Of a stretch of 64,000 nt of DNA, positions 8,748 to 18,990 are shown in pieces; the stretch's first letter is position 1, and every line of letters starts with the position of its first letter. The position numbers and the translations under genes are program-made. A model generated the notes under the pieces. It did no database searches. It worked only from the letters and a program-made list of their open reading frames with translations, and was not told where the DNA came from. This DNA is from Mycobacterium dioxanotrophicus (lineage in GTDB: Bacteria; Actinomycetota; Actinomycetes; Mycobacteriales; Mycobacteriaceae): positions 1,612,001 to 1,676,000 of the forward strand of contig NZ_CP020809.1 in NCBI RefSeq assembly GCF_002157835.1, in the 5' to 3' direction.

Positions 8748-10625
8748 TCAGGCGCCCTGTCCGCGGAGCACCGGCGTCAGTGCGTCCAGCACCGCAGGAT
8801 CTTCGATCGTCGACGGCACCGGCTCCTCGCGCCCGTCGGCGATGGCGCGCATGGTCTTGCGCAGGATCTTGCCCGAGCGGGTCTTCGGCAGCGCCGCCAC
8901 CACGTCGACCTTCTTGAAAAAGGCCACCGCTCCGATGTTGTCGCGCACCGCGGCGATGAGTTCCTCGGCCAGCCGGTCGGCGGACGCCCCGGACTTGAGC
9001 ACCACGAATCCACGCGGAACCTGTCCCTTGATCTCGTCGGCCACGCCGATCACCGCGCATTCCGCCACCGCCGGATGCTGGGCCAGCACCGCCTCGATCG
9101 ATCCCGTCGACAGCCGGTGCCCGGCGACGTTGATGACATCGTCGGTGCGGCCCATCACGAACAGGTAGCCGTCCGAGTCGATGTAGCCGCCGTCGCCGGT
9201 CAGGTAGTAGCCGGTGAACGCCGAAAGATACGCCGACACGTAACGATGGTCGTCGCCCCACAAGGTGGGCAGGGTGCCCGGCGGCAGTGGCAGTTTGACG
9301 CAGATCGCGCCCTCCTCGCCGGGCTCGGCCACCGCGCCGTCCGAATGCAGGATCTGCACGTCGTAGCCCGGCATCGGCACCGTCGCCGAACCGGGCTTGA
9401 CCGGCAGCGGCTGCACGCCCATCGGGTCGGCGGCGATCGCCCAGCCGGTCTCGGTCTGCCACCAGTGGTCGATGACGGGGACGCCCAGCTTGTCGGCGGC
9501 CCAGTGATAGGTGTCGGGGTCGAGCCGCTCGCCGGCCTGGAACAGGTATTTGAGGCTGGACAGGTCGTAGCCGCCGATCAGCGCGCCGTCGGGGTCTTCC
9601 TTCTTGATGGCGCGGATGGCCGTGGGTGCGGTGAACAGCGCCTTGACCTTGTGTTCGGCCGCGACCCGCCAGAACGCGCCGGCGTCCGGGGTTCCGATCG
9701 GCTTGCCCTCGTAGAGCACGGTTGTCGCCCCGAGCAACAGCGGCGCGTAGACGATGTAGGAGTGGCCGACCACCCATCCGACATCGGATGCGGCCCAGTA
9801 CACGTCGCCGGGGGCTGTGTCGTAGATGTGGCGCATGCTCCACAGCAGGGCCACCGCGTGGCCGCCGTTGTCGCGCACGATGCCTTTCGGTTTGCCGGTG
9901 GTGCCCGACGTGTAGAGCACGTAGAGCGGGTCGGTGGCGGCAACGGGCACCGGGTCGGCCGGAGTCGCGGAATCCGTCAGCTCCCGCCAGTCGTGGTCGC
10001 GGCCGGCGAGTAGCTGGCAGGGGCGTTGTTCGCGTTGCAGGATCACGCAGGCCCGCGGCTTGTGCTCGGCGATGTCCAGCGCGGAGTCGAGCATCGGCTT
10101 GTACTCCACGACGCGGGTCGGCTCGATGCCGCACGACGCGCTCACCACGACCACCGGCTTGGCGTCATCGATCCGGGTGGCCAGTTCGCTGGCGGCAAAT
10201 CCGCCGAACACCACCGAATGCACCGCGCCCAGCCGCGCGCAGGCCAGCATCGCGATCACGGCTTCGGGGATCATCGGCATGTATACGACCACCAGATCGC
10301 CCTTGCCGACTCCCAATTGGCGCAGCGCACCGGCGAATTGAGCGGTGGCGTCGCGCAGTTCGCGGTAGGTGTAGGTGCGTTTGGTGCCGGTGACGGGGGA
10401 GTCGTAGATCAACGCGGCCTGATCGCCGCGTTCGGGGACGTGGCGATCGAGCGCGTTGGCGCAGGTGTTCAACTCCCCGTCGGGGAACCAGCGGTAGAAC
10501 GGCGGGTTGCTGTCGTCGAGGATGTGCTGAGGCTCGCGTGTCCAGGTGACCGCCTTCGCCGCGTCGGCCCAGAAGGTGGCCGGGTCATTGATGCTGACGT
10601 CGAAGAGGTCGCGATAACCGGACAT
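8748..10625 (-). CDS. Propionyl/acetyl-CoA synthetase (PrpE/ACSS3 type)
   Basis: 625 residues, standard length. It adenylates a short-chain carboxylate and transfers it to CoA. Motifs: YTSGTTGKPKG (AMP/phosphate binding), WWQTETGW, YLTGDGGYID, and PKTRSGKILR with the lysine that is acetylated in regulated synthetases. The N-terminal FDVSINDPATFW and the TSGTTGK (not TSGSTGK) form favour the propionate-CoA ligase branch over acetyl-CoA synthetase. ATG at 10625 gives the canonical N-terminus. Propionyl-CoA matters in mycobacteria for methyl-branched lipids and odd-chain or sterol catabolism. Confidence 0.88.
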   Translation of the reverse strand: MSGYRDLFDVSINDPATFWADAAKAVTWTREPQHILDDSNPPFYRWFPDGELNTCANALDRHVPERGDQAALIYDSPVTGTKRTYTYRELRDATAQFAGALRQLGVGKGDLVVVYMPMIPEAVIAMLACARLGAVHSVVFGGFAASELATRIDDAKPVVVVSASCGIEPTRVVEYKPMLDSALDIAEHKPRACVILQREQRPCQLLAGRDHDWRELTDSATPADPVPVAATDPLYVLYTSGTTGKPKGIVRDNGGHAVALLWSMRHIYDTAPGDVYWAASDVGWVVGHSYIVYAPLLLGATTVLYEGKPIGTPDAGAFWRVAAEHKVKALFTAPTAIRAIKKEDPDGALIGGYDLSSLKYLFQAGERLDPDTYHWAADKLGVPVIDHWWQTETGWAIAADPMGVQPLPVKPGSATVPMPGYDVQILHSDGAVAEPGEEGAICVKLPLPPGTLPTLWGDDHRYVSAYLSAFTGYYLTGDGGYIDSDGYLFVMGRTDDVINVAGHRLSTGSIEAVLAQHPAVAECAVIGVADEIKGQVPRGFVVLKSGASADRLAEELIAAVRDNIGAVAFFKKVDVVAALPKTRSGKILRKTMRAIADGREEPVPSTIEDPAVLDALTPVLRGQGA

Positions 10626-10733
10626 AGCCCGACACCGTAGCCGGTGGCGGTCTCCGGCGACACGGTATGGCCGCACCGGCCCCCGCAGCCAGTGTGACGT
10701 TTGACTGGGCCGGCGTCGGGTAGCCCAGCGCCC

Positions 10734-11210
10734 ATGGTTCAGTCCTCTCCGGCAGCGGTGGACAGCCCGCTGATCGTCAAGCGCCACACCACTGCGTCGC
10801 GCAAGCAGGTGTGGGATGTCGTCGCCGATGGGTGGACGTACTCGCAGTGGGTGGTCGGCAATACGCGGATGCGGGCGGTCACGCCCGACTGGCCCGCACC
10901 GGGCAGCAAGATTCACCACACGATCGGCGTCTGGCCCGTGGTGGTCAACGACGAGACCATCGTCGAGTCGTGCACACCGCTGGAGGAGCTGGTGTTGTTC
11001 GCCCGAGTGCGGCCGTTCGGCGGTGCGCGGATCACCCTGCGTCTGGCCGACATCCACAACGGCTCGCGGATCGAGATGGCCGAGGTGCCGGTCGGCGGAC
11101 CGCTCAACTGGGTGCCACGGCGGCTATCCCTGCTGCTGGTGTACCCACGTAATCGTGAGTGCGTCGAGCGGTTGGCGGCGCTGGCCGAACGACGGGAAGC
11201 GCCTCAATGA
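10734..11210 (+). CDS. SRPBCC-fold protein
   Basis: 158 residues. The pattern KRHTTASRKQVWDVVADGWTYSQWV at the start and the central E/D-rich strands fit the polyketide cyclase/START-like SRPBCC fold, a hydrophobic ligand pocket. The ATG at 10734 is used; a longer form is possible. The stop overlaps the next start as ATGA, so it is coupled to the FAD oxidoreductase, which probably acts in the same pathway on a hydrophobic compound. Confidence 0.8.
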   Translation: MVQSSPAAVDSPLIVKRHTTASRKQVWDVVADGWTYSQWVVGNTRMRAVTPDWPAPGSKIHHTIGVWPVVVNDETIVESCTPLEELVLFARVRPFGGARITLRLADIHNGSRIEMAEVPVGGPLNWVPRRLSLLLVYPRNRECVERLAALAERREAPQ

Positions 11211-12829
11211 GCCAGCTCTGCGCGGACGCTGTGGTGATCGGTGCGGGCCACAACGGCCTCGTCGCCGCAGCCATGCTGGCCGACGCCGGATGGGATGTCC
11301 TGGTGCTCGAGGCGCAACTCGCGCCGGGTGGCGCGGTCAAGAGTGCCGAGCTCTTTCCCGGTTACGTCAGCGATCTCTACAGCGCGTTCTACCCGTTGTC
11401 CGTGGCGTCGCCGGCGTTGCGCGCCTTGCACCTGGAAGACCACGGCCTGCAGTGGAGCCGCGCACCCGCCGTGGTGGGGCATCCGCAATCGGCCGCAGAC
11501 GAGGATGCGCCGGTCATCTACCGCGACATCGACCGCACGGCAGCGGAATTGGACCGACATCACCGCGGAGACGGTCAGCGATGGTATGCGCTGTTCGAGC
11601 AGTGGCAACGTGTCCGTGAGCCGCTCTTGGCGGCGTTGTTCTCGCCGTTTCCGCCCGTGCGCGGGGTGCTAGGGCTGTTGCACCGGCTGGGTACCGCCGA
11701 GGCGCTGCGACTTGCGCACCTGTTGGTCCTGCCGGCAGGCGTGATGGCCGAGCGGTTGTTCGACGGCGCCGCGGCGCGACTGTTGTTGCTGGGCAACGCG
11801 ATGCACGCCGACGTGCCGATCGACGCGCCTGGCAGCGGGGTCATGGGCTATCTGCTGATCATGATGGCGCAGGACGGTGGTTGGCCCGTTCCGGTCGGCG
11901 GTGCTGGACAGTTGACCGCGGCGCTCGTGCGGCGAGTGACGTCTGCGGGGGCCCGCATCGAGTGCGGGCGTCAGGTGGACCGTATTGCGGTACGAGGTGG
12001 CCGCGCGGTCGGGGTACGAACGACCGACGGCACCGCGGTGCGGGTGCGACGTGCCGTCATCGCCGACACCTCGGCGCCCCGGCTGTACCGCGACCTGCTC
12101 CCCACCGACTCGGTGCCCGCGGCGGTACTCGACAGCATGCGTCATTTCGATTGGGACACCCCGGTATTGAAGGTCAATTACGCGTTGGACGCGCCGGTGC
12201 CATGGCGCTCGAAGAACCTCAACGAGGTCGGCACGGTGCACCTGGGCGCCGACCATGACGGCCTTGTCCGTTGGATGGCCGATCTGCACACCGCGACACT
12301 TCCGCGGCAGCCGTTCATGCTCTTCGGGCAGATGACGACCGCCGATCCGGGCCGCTCGCCCGCAGGCACTGAAAGTGCCTGGGCCTACACGCATCTGCCG
12401 CGTGGCGTCACCGACGACGCGTCGGCCGAGCGGGTCGCGGAGGCGGTCGGCCAGGTGTTGGAAGAGCATGCACCCGGATTCACCGATCACGTGGTCGGCA
12501 CCATGGTTCAGCGGCCCTCGGACCTGCAGGGCGCTGATGAGAACCTGCATGGTGGAGCGGTCAACGGTGGGACGTCACAGCTATACCAGCAGTTGATCTT
12601 TCGGCCGGCACCGGGATTCGGCCGGGCGGAGACACCGGTCGAGAACGTCTATCTGGGCAGCGCCGGCGCGTCGCCGGGAGGGGGTGTGCACGGCGCGTGC
12701 GGGCGTAACGCGGCCAGGGCCGCGCTGGGTGGCGATGGTGTGACGGGCTGGCCGCGGCGGCGACTCAACAAGGCCGTCATCTCACTGCTCACGGATTCGC
12801 GCGGGGACACTCACTCCTGGAACCGGTAA
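11207..12829 (+). CDS. FAD-dependent oxidoreductase, phytoene-dehydrogenase-like
   Basis: 540 residues. Dinucleotide-binding motif VIGAGHNGLVAAAMLADAGWDVLVLEA at residues 9-35, and a C-terminal FAD motif ending in YLGSAGASPGGGVHGACG, as in PDS/CrtI-like oxidoreductases. No membrane segment. It is the second gene of a pair with the SRPBCC protein. Its 3' end overlaps kdpE (opposite strand) by 19 bp. The substrate is unknown; it could be a carotenoid, sterol or other hydrophobic compound. Confidence 0.85.
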   Translation: MSQLCADAVVIGAGHNGLVAAAMLADAGWDVLVLEAQLAPGGAVKSAELFPGYVSDLYSAFYPLSVASPALRALHLEDHGLQWSRAPAVVGHPQSAADEDAPVIYRDIDRTAAELDRHHRGDGQRWYALFEQWQRVREPLLAALFSPFPPVRGVLGLLHRLGTAEALRLAHLLVLPAGVMAERLFDGAAARLLLLGNAMHADVPIDAPGSGVMGYLLIMMAQDGGWPVPVGGAGQLTAALVRRVTSAGARIECGRQVDRIAVRGGRAVGVRTTDGTAVRVRRAVIADTSAPRLYRDLLPTDSVPAAVLDSMRHFDWDTPVLKVNYALDAPVPWRSKNLNEVGTVHLGADHDGLVRWMADLHTATLPRQPFMLFGQMTTADPGRSPAGTESAWAYTHLPRGVTDDASAERVAEAVGQVLEEHAPGFTDHVVGTMVQRPSDLQGADENLHGGAVNGGTSQLYQQLIFRPAPGFGRAETPVENVYLGSAGASPGGGVHGACGRNAARAALGGDGVTGWPRRRLNKAVISLLTDSRGDTHSWNR

Positions 12830-13500
12830 CCCATGCCCGCCTCGGTCAACAGATGCACGGGGTGTGACGGGTCGTCCTCCAGCTTGCGCCGCAGTTGCGC
12901 GAGGTAGACCCGCAGATAGTGGGTTTCCTTGGCGTAGGCCGGGCCCCACACCTCCTTGAGCAGTTCCTCGCGGCCCACCAGCTTGCCGCGGTTGCGCACC
13001 AGCATTTCCAGCATGCCCCACTCGGTGGGGGTCAGATGGACCTCGGCGTCGTTCTTGGTGACCTTCTTGGCGGCGAGGTCCACGGTGAACGACGATGTCT
13101 CGATCACCGGCTGGTCGGCGTCGGCGACGGCCGCACGTCGTACCGCGGCCCGTAACCGGGCCAGAAACTCGTCCATGCCAAAGGGTTTGGTGACGTAGTC
13201 GTCGGCTCCCGCATCGAGCGCCTCGACCTTGTCGGAGGAATCGGTGCGGGCCGAGAGCACGATCACCGGTGCCGTCAGCCAGCCGCGCAAGCCCGCGAGC
13301 ACGTCGATGCCGGACATGTCGGGCAGCCCGAGGTCGAGCACGATGACGTCGGGGCGATGATCGGCGGCGCTGCGCAGTGCTTCGGCTCCGGTGGCCGCGC
13401 AGGTGACCTCGTAGCCGCGCACCGACAGGTTGATGCGCAGGGCGCGCAGGATCTGCGGCTCGTCGTCGATGACCAGCACCCTGGTCTTGGCTGCGTTCAC
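12811..13500 (-). CDS. kdpE: Response regulator KdpE
   Basis: 229 residues, OmpR type. The receiver domain (1-120) has VIDDEPQ, the phosphoacceptor in VIVLDLGLPDMSG and KPFGMDEFLARL; the C-terminal winged helix ends with YLRVYLAQLRRKLE and GYRFQE. It activates kdpFABC at low potassium or high osmolarity. The GTG start overlaps the kdpD stop (GTGA). Confidence 0.96.
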   Translation of the reverse strand: MNAAKTRVLVIDDEPQILRALRINLSVRGYEVTCAATGAEALRSAADHRPDVIVLDLGLPDMSGIDVLAGLRGWLTAPVIVLSARTDSSDKVEALDAGADDYVTKPFGMDEFLARLRAAVRRAAVADADQPVIETSSFTVDLAAKKVTKNDAEVHLTPTEWGMLEMLVRNRGKLVGREELLKEVWGPAYAKETHYLRVYLAQLRRKLEDDPSHPVHLLTEAGMGYRFQE

Positions 13501-16010
13501 GCCGGGGCCGCCAAGTCGATTTCGACGGTCAGTCCGCCGCCGGGAGTGTCGGTGGCCGAGATGGTGCCGCCCATCGCCTCGACGAACCCGCGGGCCACCG
13601 ACAGGCCGAGTCCGACGCCGGTGCTGTTGTCATGGTCGCCCAGCCGTTGGAACGGTGCGAACAGCGCGGTGTCGGTTCCGCGTGGCACGCCGGGGCCTTC
13701 GTCGATGACCGCGATCAGCACCCGGTCGGCGATGCGTCCCGCGGTCACCCGGATCGGGCCGTCAGGCGCGTAGCGCAGCGCGTTGTCGATCAGGTTGGCC
13801 AGCACCCGCTCCAGCAGGCCGCCGTCGGCCATCGCCACTGAATCGTCGACCTCCACCTTCACCCGGTCCAATCCTTGGCGCCCGAATCCTGTGGTGCCTC
13901 TGCTGATTCCGATCAGCGCGCGTTGCACCGCCTCCTCGAGATACACCGGACGCAGTTCGGGCCGCACCACGCCGGCGGCCAGCCGCGACGAGTCCAGCAG
14001 GTTGCCCACCAGCGCGGTCAACGCGTCGACGGACTCCTCGACCGTGGCCAGCAGTTCGGCGGTGTCGTCCTCGGAGAAATCGACATCGTCACTGCGCAGG
14101 CTGGACACGGCGGCCTTGGCGGCGGCCAGCGGGGTGCGCAGATCGTGGCTGACGGCCGAGAGCAGTGAGCGGCGCAGTTCGTCGGCCTGCGCGATGGCGT
14201 TGGCTTTGCCTGCGGCCTCGCTCAGTTCCCGCTGCCGCACCAGGCCAGCGGCCTGCATCGCGACGGCGCCGAGCACCCGGCGGTCGCGGGCCGGCAGCTG
14301 CCGCCCGGACATCAGCAGCCAGAACTCGTCGTCGCCGACTTCGATGGCGGTGTCGGCCGAATCAACGTGCACACAGGGATCCTCGCCCACACACGCCACG
14401 ATGCCCACACCTTCGCGCAGCAGACTCACGGCGCGTTGACTGTAGGTCTCCCGGACGCGTTCCAGCAGCGTGTCGAGGTCGGCGCCGCGCAGCACCGACC
14501 CGGCGAACAGGGCCAGCAGCTCGGCCTCCCGCGACGCCCACCGGGCCTCTCTGGCTCGTTTGGCGGCGCCGTCGACCAGGACCGCGATGGCCACCGCGAC
14601 CGCTAGCAGCACCACGACGGTGATGGCGCTGTTGGGATCGGCGATCGTGAAGGTGTGCCGAGGCGCGACCAGGAAGTAGTTCAGCAGCAGGCCCGAGAGC
14701 ACCGCGGACACCGCGGCGGGCGCGACACCGCCGAGCAGTGCCACGACGAGGACACCGACGAAGAACAGTGCGCTCTCACCGCCGACGCCGAGGTACGGGT
14801 CGAGCAGATATACCGTCACCGCGCAGATCGCCGACGGAACCACCACGGCGGCAAGCCACGACGCGAGATGCCGATGCTCGGACTCCAGCCGCACGGCGCT
14901 GCGCCTCGCGTGCTCATGGGTCACCATGTGCACGTCGATCTTGCCGGACTGTTGCACCACCGCCGCGCCGATGCCCTCGTCGAACAGTCGAGCCCAGCGG
15001 GACCGCCGCGATGTACCGAGCACCAGCTGGGTGGCGTTGCGTTCGCGAGCGAAATCCAGCAGGGCCGTGGGGACATCGTCGCCGACGACGGTGTGCACCG
15101 TGGCGCCGAGGCTGGCGGCCAGCTCCCGCACCTTGCCCATGTGCGCGGCCGATACGCCGGAGAGCCCGTCGCCGCGGACCACGTGGACCACCATCAGCTC
15201 AGCACTTGATCTCGACGCGATCCGGGATGCCCGGCGTACCAGGGTCTCTGATTCCGGGCCGCCGGTCACGGCCACCACGACCCGTTCGCGAGCTTCCCAG
15301 GTATCGGTGATCTTGTTGTCGGCGCGGTACTTGGCCAGCGCCGCGTCCACCTGGTCGGCGAGCCACAGCAGGGCCAATTCCCGCAGGGCCGTGAGGTTTC
15401 CGCGCCGGAAGTAGTTCGACAGTGCCGCGTCGATCCGTTCCGGCGCATACACGTTGCCGTGGGAGAGCCTGCGCTGCAACGCCTCCGGGGTGATGTCGAC
15501 CAGCTCGATCTGATCGGCGGCGCGGACCACCTCGTCGGGCACCTTCTCCTGCTGCTCGATACCGGTGATGCCGGTGACGACGTCGTTGAGGCTCTCCAGG
15601 TGCTGCACGTTCACCGTCGACACGACGGTGATGCCTGCGGCGAGCAGCTCCTCGACGTCCTGCCAGCGTTTCGGGTTCTTGCTGCCGGGCGTGTTGGTGT
15701 GGGCGAGCTCGTCGACCAGCACCACCTGCGGGTTGCGGGTCAGCACCGCCGGCACATCGAGTTCCGGAAAACGGCTGCCCCGGTAGTCGATGTAGTGCGG
15801 TGGGATCGTCTCGATTCCCTCGAGCAGTTCGGCTGTTTTGGCGCGACCGTGGGTTTCGACCACCGCGGCCACCACGTCGGTACCGCGTTCGAGCCGTCGG
15901 TGTGCCTCACCGAGCATGGCGTAGGTTTTGCCCACGCCAGGAGCTGCGCCCAGGTAGATGCGCAGTTCACCTCGCTTAGGGGCAGTGGCCGTCATCAACC
16001 CATCATCCAC
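13497..16010 (-). CDS. kdpD: Sensor histidine kinase KdpD
   Basis: 837 residues. Order: KdpD N-terminal domain with Walker A GAAPGVGKTYAML; USP-like domain (about 250-370); four membrane helices (about 385-490); GAF-like region; HisKA with the phosphoacceptor in SAVSHDLRTPLAA; HATPase with NLIDNALRYAPDG and GLGLSVARGFVEAMGG. It senses potassium limitation and turgor and phosphorylates KdpE. The start at 16010 overlaps the end of kdpC by 8 bp; an ATG five codons later (15995) is an alternative. Confidence 0.96.
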   Translation of the reverse strand: MDDGLMTATAPKRGELRIYLGAAPGVGKTYAMLGEAHRRLERGTDVVAAVVETHGRAKTAELLEGIETIPPHYIDYRGSRFPELDVPAVLTRNPQVVLVDELAHTNTPGSKNPKRWQDVEELLAAGITVVSTVNVQHLESLNDVVTGITGIEQQEKVPDEVVRAADQIELVDITPEALQRRLSHGNVYAPERIDAALSNYFRRGNLTALRELALLWLADQVDAALAKYRADNKITDTWEARERVVVAVTGGPESETLVRRASRIASRSSAELMVVHVVRGDGLSGVSAAHMGKVRELAASLGATVHTVVGDDVPTALLDFARERNATQLVLGTSRRSRWARLFDEGIGAAVVQQSGKIDVHMVTHEHARRSAVRLESEHRHLASWLAAVVVPSAICAVTVYLLDPYLGVGGESALFFVGVLVVALLGGVAPAAVSAVLSGLLLNYFLVAPRHTFTIADPNSAITVVVLLAVAVAIAVLVDGAAKRAREARWASREAELLALFAGSVLRGADLDTLLERVRETYSQRAVSLLREGVGIVACVGEDPCVHVDSADTAIEVGDDEFWLLMSGRQLPARDRRVLGAVAMQAAGLVRQRELSEAAGKANAIAQADELRRSLLSAVSHDLRTPLAAAKAAVSSLRSDDVDFSEDDTAELLATVEESVDALTALVGNLLDSSRLAAGVVRPELRPVYLEEAVQRALIGISRGTTGFGRQGLDRVKVEVDDSVAMADGGLLERVLANLIDNALRYAPDGPIRVTAGRIADRVLIAVIDEGPGVPRGTDTALFAPFQRLGDHDNSTGVGLGLSVARGFVEAMGGTISATDTPGGGLTVEIDLAAPA

Positions 16011-16857
16011 CTAGGTGGTCGAGAGCGATATTGAGCTCGAGCACGTTGACCCGAGGTTCGCCGATAAAGCCCAGGGTTCGGCCGTCGGTGTGCTCGGCGA
16101 CCAACTGGCGGACCACGTCGGGATTCAGGTTGCGGGCCTTGGCCACCCGGTTCACCTGCAATTCGGCGTAGGCGGGGGAGATGTTCGGATCCAGCCCGCC
16201 GCCGCTGGCGGTCACCGCGTCGGCGGGCACGGCGGCTGTCGCCGCACCGCGGATCGGGACGATCTGCCCGATGCTGTAATCGTCGCCGGGCTTCGCACAC
16301 CCCACGCGGACGCCCTCATAGCTGGCCAGGAACGGGACGGCCGGGCACGGTTGGTTGACGCTGACCACCTGGGTGGGATGCACGACGTTGCCGTGCGGAT
16401 CGCGCGGGCCGATCACCGCCAGCACAGCGCCGACGCCGTCGCCGGTGCAGAACGGACGCCTGCCGGTGGTGCCGTCGAGCTTGGCCACGTCGAGGCTGCG
16501 GGTGCACACCTGGGTCAACAGGCTGGGTTTTCCGGGTACGTCGACGACGCTTTCGGGACCAAGGTTGCTCGCGCCCGAGGCCATCGGGTCGTAGCCGTTG
16601 CCGGCCGCCGACGGGCGGGACTGGAAGTACCGGGCCAGCGGCTTGCCGTCGGAGTCGGTGAACGACTGCCCGATCAGGCTGCTGCCCACCGGTTTTCCGG
16701 CGACCTCGACGATCGAGCCGTCGGCCTTGTCGGAGAGACCCGGCACCTGCGCCACCAGCCAGATGAACAGCGGATAGCCGATCCCCAGGATGACGGTCAG
16801 GATGAGCAGCGCTCGTAGCGCGGCGAGATGTTGGCGGACCAGGTTTGAGATTTGCAT
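16003..16857 (-). CDS. kdpC: KdpC subunit with a long Cys-containing insertion
   Basis: 284 residues versus about 190 in E. coli KdpC. Single N-terminal membrane helix (14-36), the SLIGQSF and RPSAAGNGYDP motifs, then an insertion of roughly 100 residues (about 104-204) with Cys at 118, 137, 171 and 187, and then the normal end (VTASGGGLDPNISPAYA to LELNIALDHL). KdpC stabilises the KdpFABC complex and is periplasm-facing. The four cysteines could form two disulfides (inference). Confidence 0.93.
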   Translation of the reverse strand: MQISNLVRQHLAALRALLILTVILGIGYPLFIWLVAQVPGLSDKADGSIVEVAGKPVGSSLIGQSFTDSDGKPLARYFQSRPSAAGNGYDPMASGASNLGPESVVDVPGKPSLLTQVCTRSLDVAKLDGTTGRRPFCTGDGVGAVLAVIGPRDPHGNVVHPTQVVSVNQPCPAVPFLASYEGVRVGCAKPGDDYSIGQIVPIRGAATAAVPADAVTASGGGLDPNISPAYAELQVNRVAKARNLNPDVVRQLVAEHTDGRTLGFIGEPRVNVLELNIALDHLGG

Positions 16858-16860
16858 GGT

Positions 16861-18990
16861 TTACGACATTCCAGGGAGAAGTTGGACAACGAGGTCGATG
16901 AGCTTGATCCCGATGAACGGGGCGACGATACCGCCGAGGCCGTACAGATACAGGTTGCGGCTCAACAGTTTCGACGCACTGCTCGGGGTATAGCGGACAC
17001 CCTTGAGCGCCAGGGGGATCAGCGCGACGATCACGATGGCGTTGAAGATCACCGCGGACAGGATCGCCGACTGCGGGCTGTGCAACCGCATGATGTTCAG
17101 CAAGTCCAGGCCCGGGAACAGGGCGACGAACATGGCCGGGATGATCGCGAAGTATTTGGCGATGTCGTTGGCGATCGAGAACGTGGTCAGTGCGCCGCGG
17201 GTGATCAGCAATTGCTTGCCGATCTCCACGATCTCGATGAGTTTCGTCGGGTCCGAGTCGAGATCGACCATGTTGCCGGCTTCTTTGGCCGCCGAGGTGC
17301 CGGTGTTCATCGCCACGCCCACGTCGGCCTGGGCCAGTGCGGGGGCGTCGTTGGTGCCGTCACCGGTCATGGCGACGAGCCGGCCGCCGGCCTGCTCCTT
17401 CTTGATCAGCGCCAGCTTGTCCTCGGGAGTGGCCTCGGCGAGAAAGTCGTCGACGCCGGCCTCGTCGGCAATGGCCTTGGCGGTCAACGGGTTGTCGCCG
17501 GTGATCATCACCGTCCGGATGCCCATCTTGCGCATCTCGTCGAACCGGTCGCGCATGCCCTGCTTCACGACGTCCTTGAGATGGATGACCCCGAGCACCT
17601 CGGCGGTGCCGCCGTCGCCGGCCACCTGACCGACGACCAGCGGGGTGCCACCAGCGCCGGAAATGCCGTCGACGATGGAACCCAATTCGTCTGGCACCGA
17701 GCCGCCTTCAGAGCGCACCCACTCGGCGACGGCGCTGGCGGCGCCCTTGCGCAGCTTGTGCCCGTCGAGGTCGACGCCGGACATGCGGGTGGTGGCGCTG
17801 AACTCGATCCAATGGGCGTGAGCGAGTTCTCCTGGGGTGCGGGCGCGCAGCCCGTGATGCTGCTTGGCGAACACCACGATCGAGCGGCCCTCCGGGGTTT
17901 CGTCGGCCAGGCTGGAGAGCTGCGCGGCATCGGCGAGCTGCGCGGCCGAGATACCGCTCAGCGGCACGAACGCGGAGGCCTGCCGGTTACCCAGGGTGAT
18001 GGTGCCGGTCTTGTCCAGCAGCAGGGTGTTGACGTCACCGGCGGCCTCGACGGCCCGGCCGGACATGGCCAGCACATTGCGCTGCACCAGCCGGTCCATG
18101 CCTGCGATGCCGATGGCGGACAGCAGCGCACCGATGGTCGTCGGGATCAGGCACACCAGCAGCGCCACCATCACGATGCCGCTGACGCCGTTTGCCGTGA
18201 GCGACAGGCTGTCTGGAACGCCCGGGTTGTTGGCCTTGGAGTAGATGGCCAGCGGCTGCAGGGTGGCGACGGCGAACACGAAGATGATCGTCAGGGCGGC
18301 CAGCAGGATATTGAGTGCGATCTCGTTGGGCGTCTTCTGCCGATTGGCGCCTTCGACGAGCGCGATCATCCGGTCGATGAAGCTCTCACCCGGCTTCTGC
18401 GTGATCTTCACGACGATGCGGTCCGACAGCACGGTGGTGCCGCCCGTCACCGCCGAGCGGTCGCCACCGGATTCCCGGATGACCGGGGCAGATTCACCGG
18501 TGATGGCCGATTCATCCACCGAGGCAATGCCTTCCACGACGTCGCCGTCACCGGGAATGACCTGGCCGGCTTCGACCACCACGATGTCACCGAGCTTGAG
18601 CTGCGGCGCGGGTACCGACTCTTCGGCGCCGGATTCGGTGAGTCGGCGGGCCATGGTGTCGGCCTTGGTCTTTCGCAGTGATTCGGCCTGCGCCTTGCCG
18701 CGACCTTCGGCGACCGCCTCGGCCAGGTTGGCGAACACCACGGTCAGCCACAGCCAGCCGACGATCAGCCAGCCGAACCAGGTCGGCTCGACGATGGCCA
18801 GCACCGTGCTCCAGACGGCGCCGAGTTCGACGATGAACATCACTGGGTTGCGCCACAGCGTGCGGGGGTCGAGCTTGCGCAGGGCGTCGGGCACCGATCG
18901 CCACAACATCGCAGGGTCGATCAAACCGCTCGGCACGGATTTGGATTTGGGTTGGTGGGAAACCGCGCGTTCGGCGGTGGGGACAGACAT
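16861..18990 (-). CDS. kdpB: Potassium-transporting ATPase subunit KdpB
   Basis: 709 residues, P-type ATPase. The phosphorylated Asp is in [17 protein letters not shown] (actuator) appears as AITGESAPV; hinge motif [10 protein letters not shown]; about seven membrane segments. It hydrolyses ATP to drive potassium uptake by KdpA. It starts one base into the kdpA stop region, typical tight operon packing. Confidence 0.97.
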   Translation of the reverse strand: MSVPTAERAVSHQPKSKSVPSGLIDPAMLWRSVPDALRKLDPRTLWRNPVMFIVELGAVWSTVLAIVEPTWFGWLIVGWLWLTVVFANLAEAVAEGRGKAQAESLRKTKADTMARRLTESGAEESVPAPQLKLGDIVVVEAGQVIPGDGDVVEGIASVDESAITGESAPVIRESGGDRSAVTGGTTVLSDRIVVKITQKPGESFIDRMIALVEGANRQKTPNEIALNILLAALTIIFVFAVATLQPLAIYSKANNPGVPDSLSLTANGVSGIVMVALLVCLIPTTIGALLSAIGIAGMDRLVQRNVLAMSGRAVEAAGDVNTLLLDKTGTITLGNRQASAFVPLSGISAAQLADAAQLSSLADETPEGRSIVVFAKQHHGLRARTPGELAHAHWIEFSATTRMSGVDLDGHKLRKGAASAVAEWVRSEGGSVPDELGSIVDGISGAGGTPLVVGQVAGDGGTAEVLGVIHLKDVVKQGMRDRFDEMRKMGIRTVMITGDNPLTAKAIADEAGVDDFLAEATPEDKLALIKKEQAGGRLVAMTGDGTNDAPALAQADVGVAMNTGTSAAKEAGNMVDLDSDPTKLIEIVEIGKQLLITRGALTTFSIANDIAKYFAIIPAMFVALFPGLDLLNIMRLHSPQSAILSAVIFNAIVIVALIPLALKGVRYTPSSASKLLSRNLYLYGLGGIVAPFIGIKLIDLVVQLLPGMS

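Noticed and set aside
16852..18681. Long open frame on the plus strand opposite kdpB and kdpC
   Set aside because: It is antisense to clearly conserved genes and has the skewed composition expected from GC-rich codon shadows.
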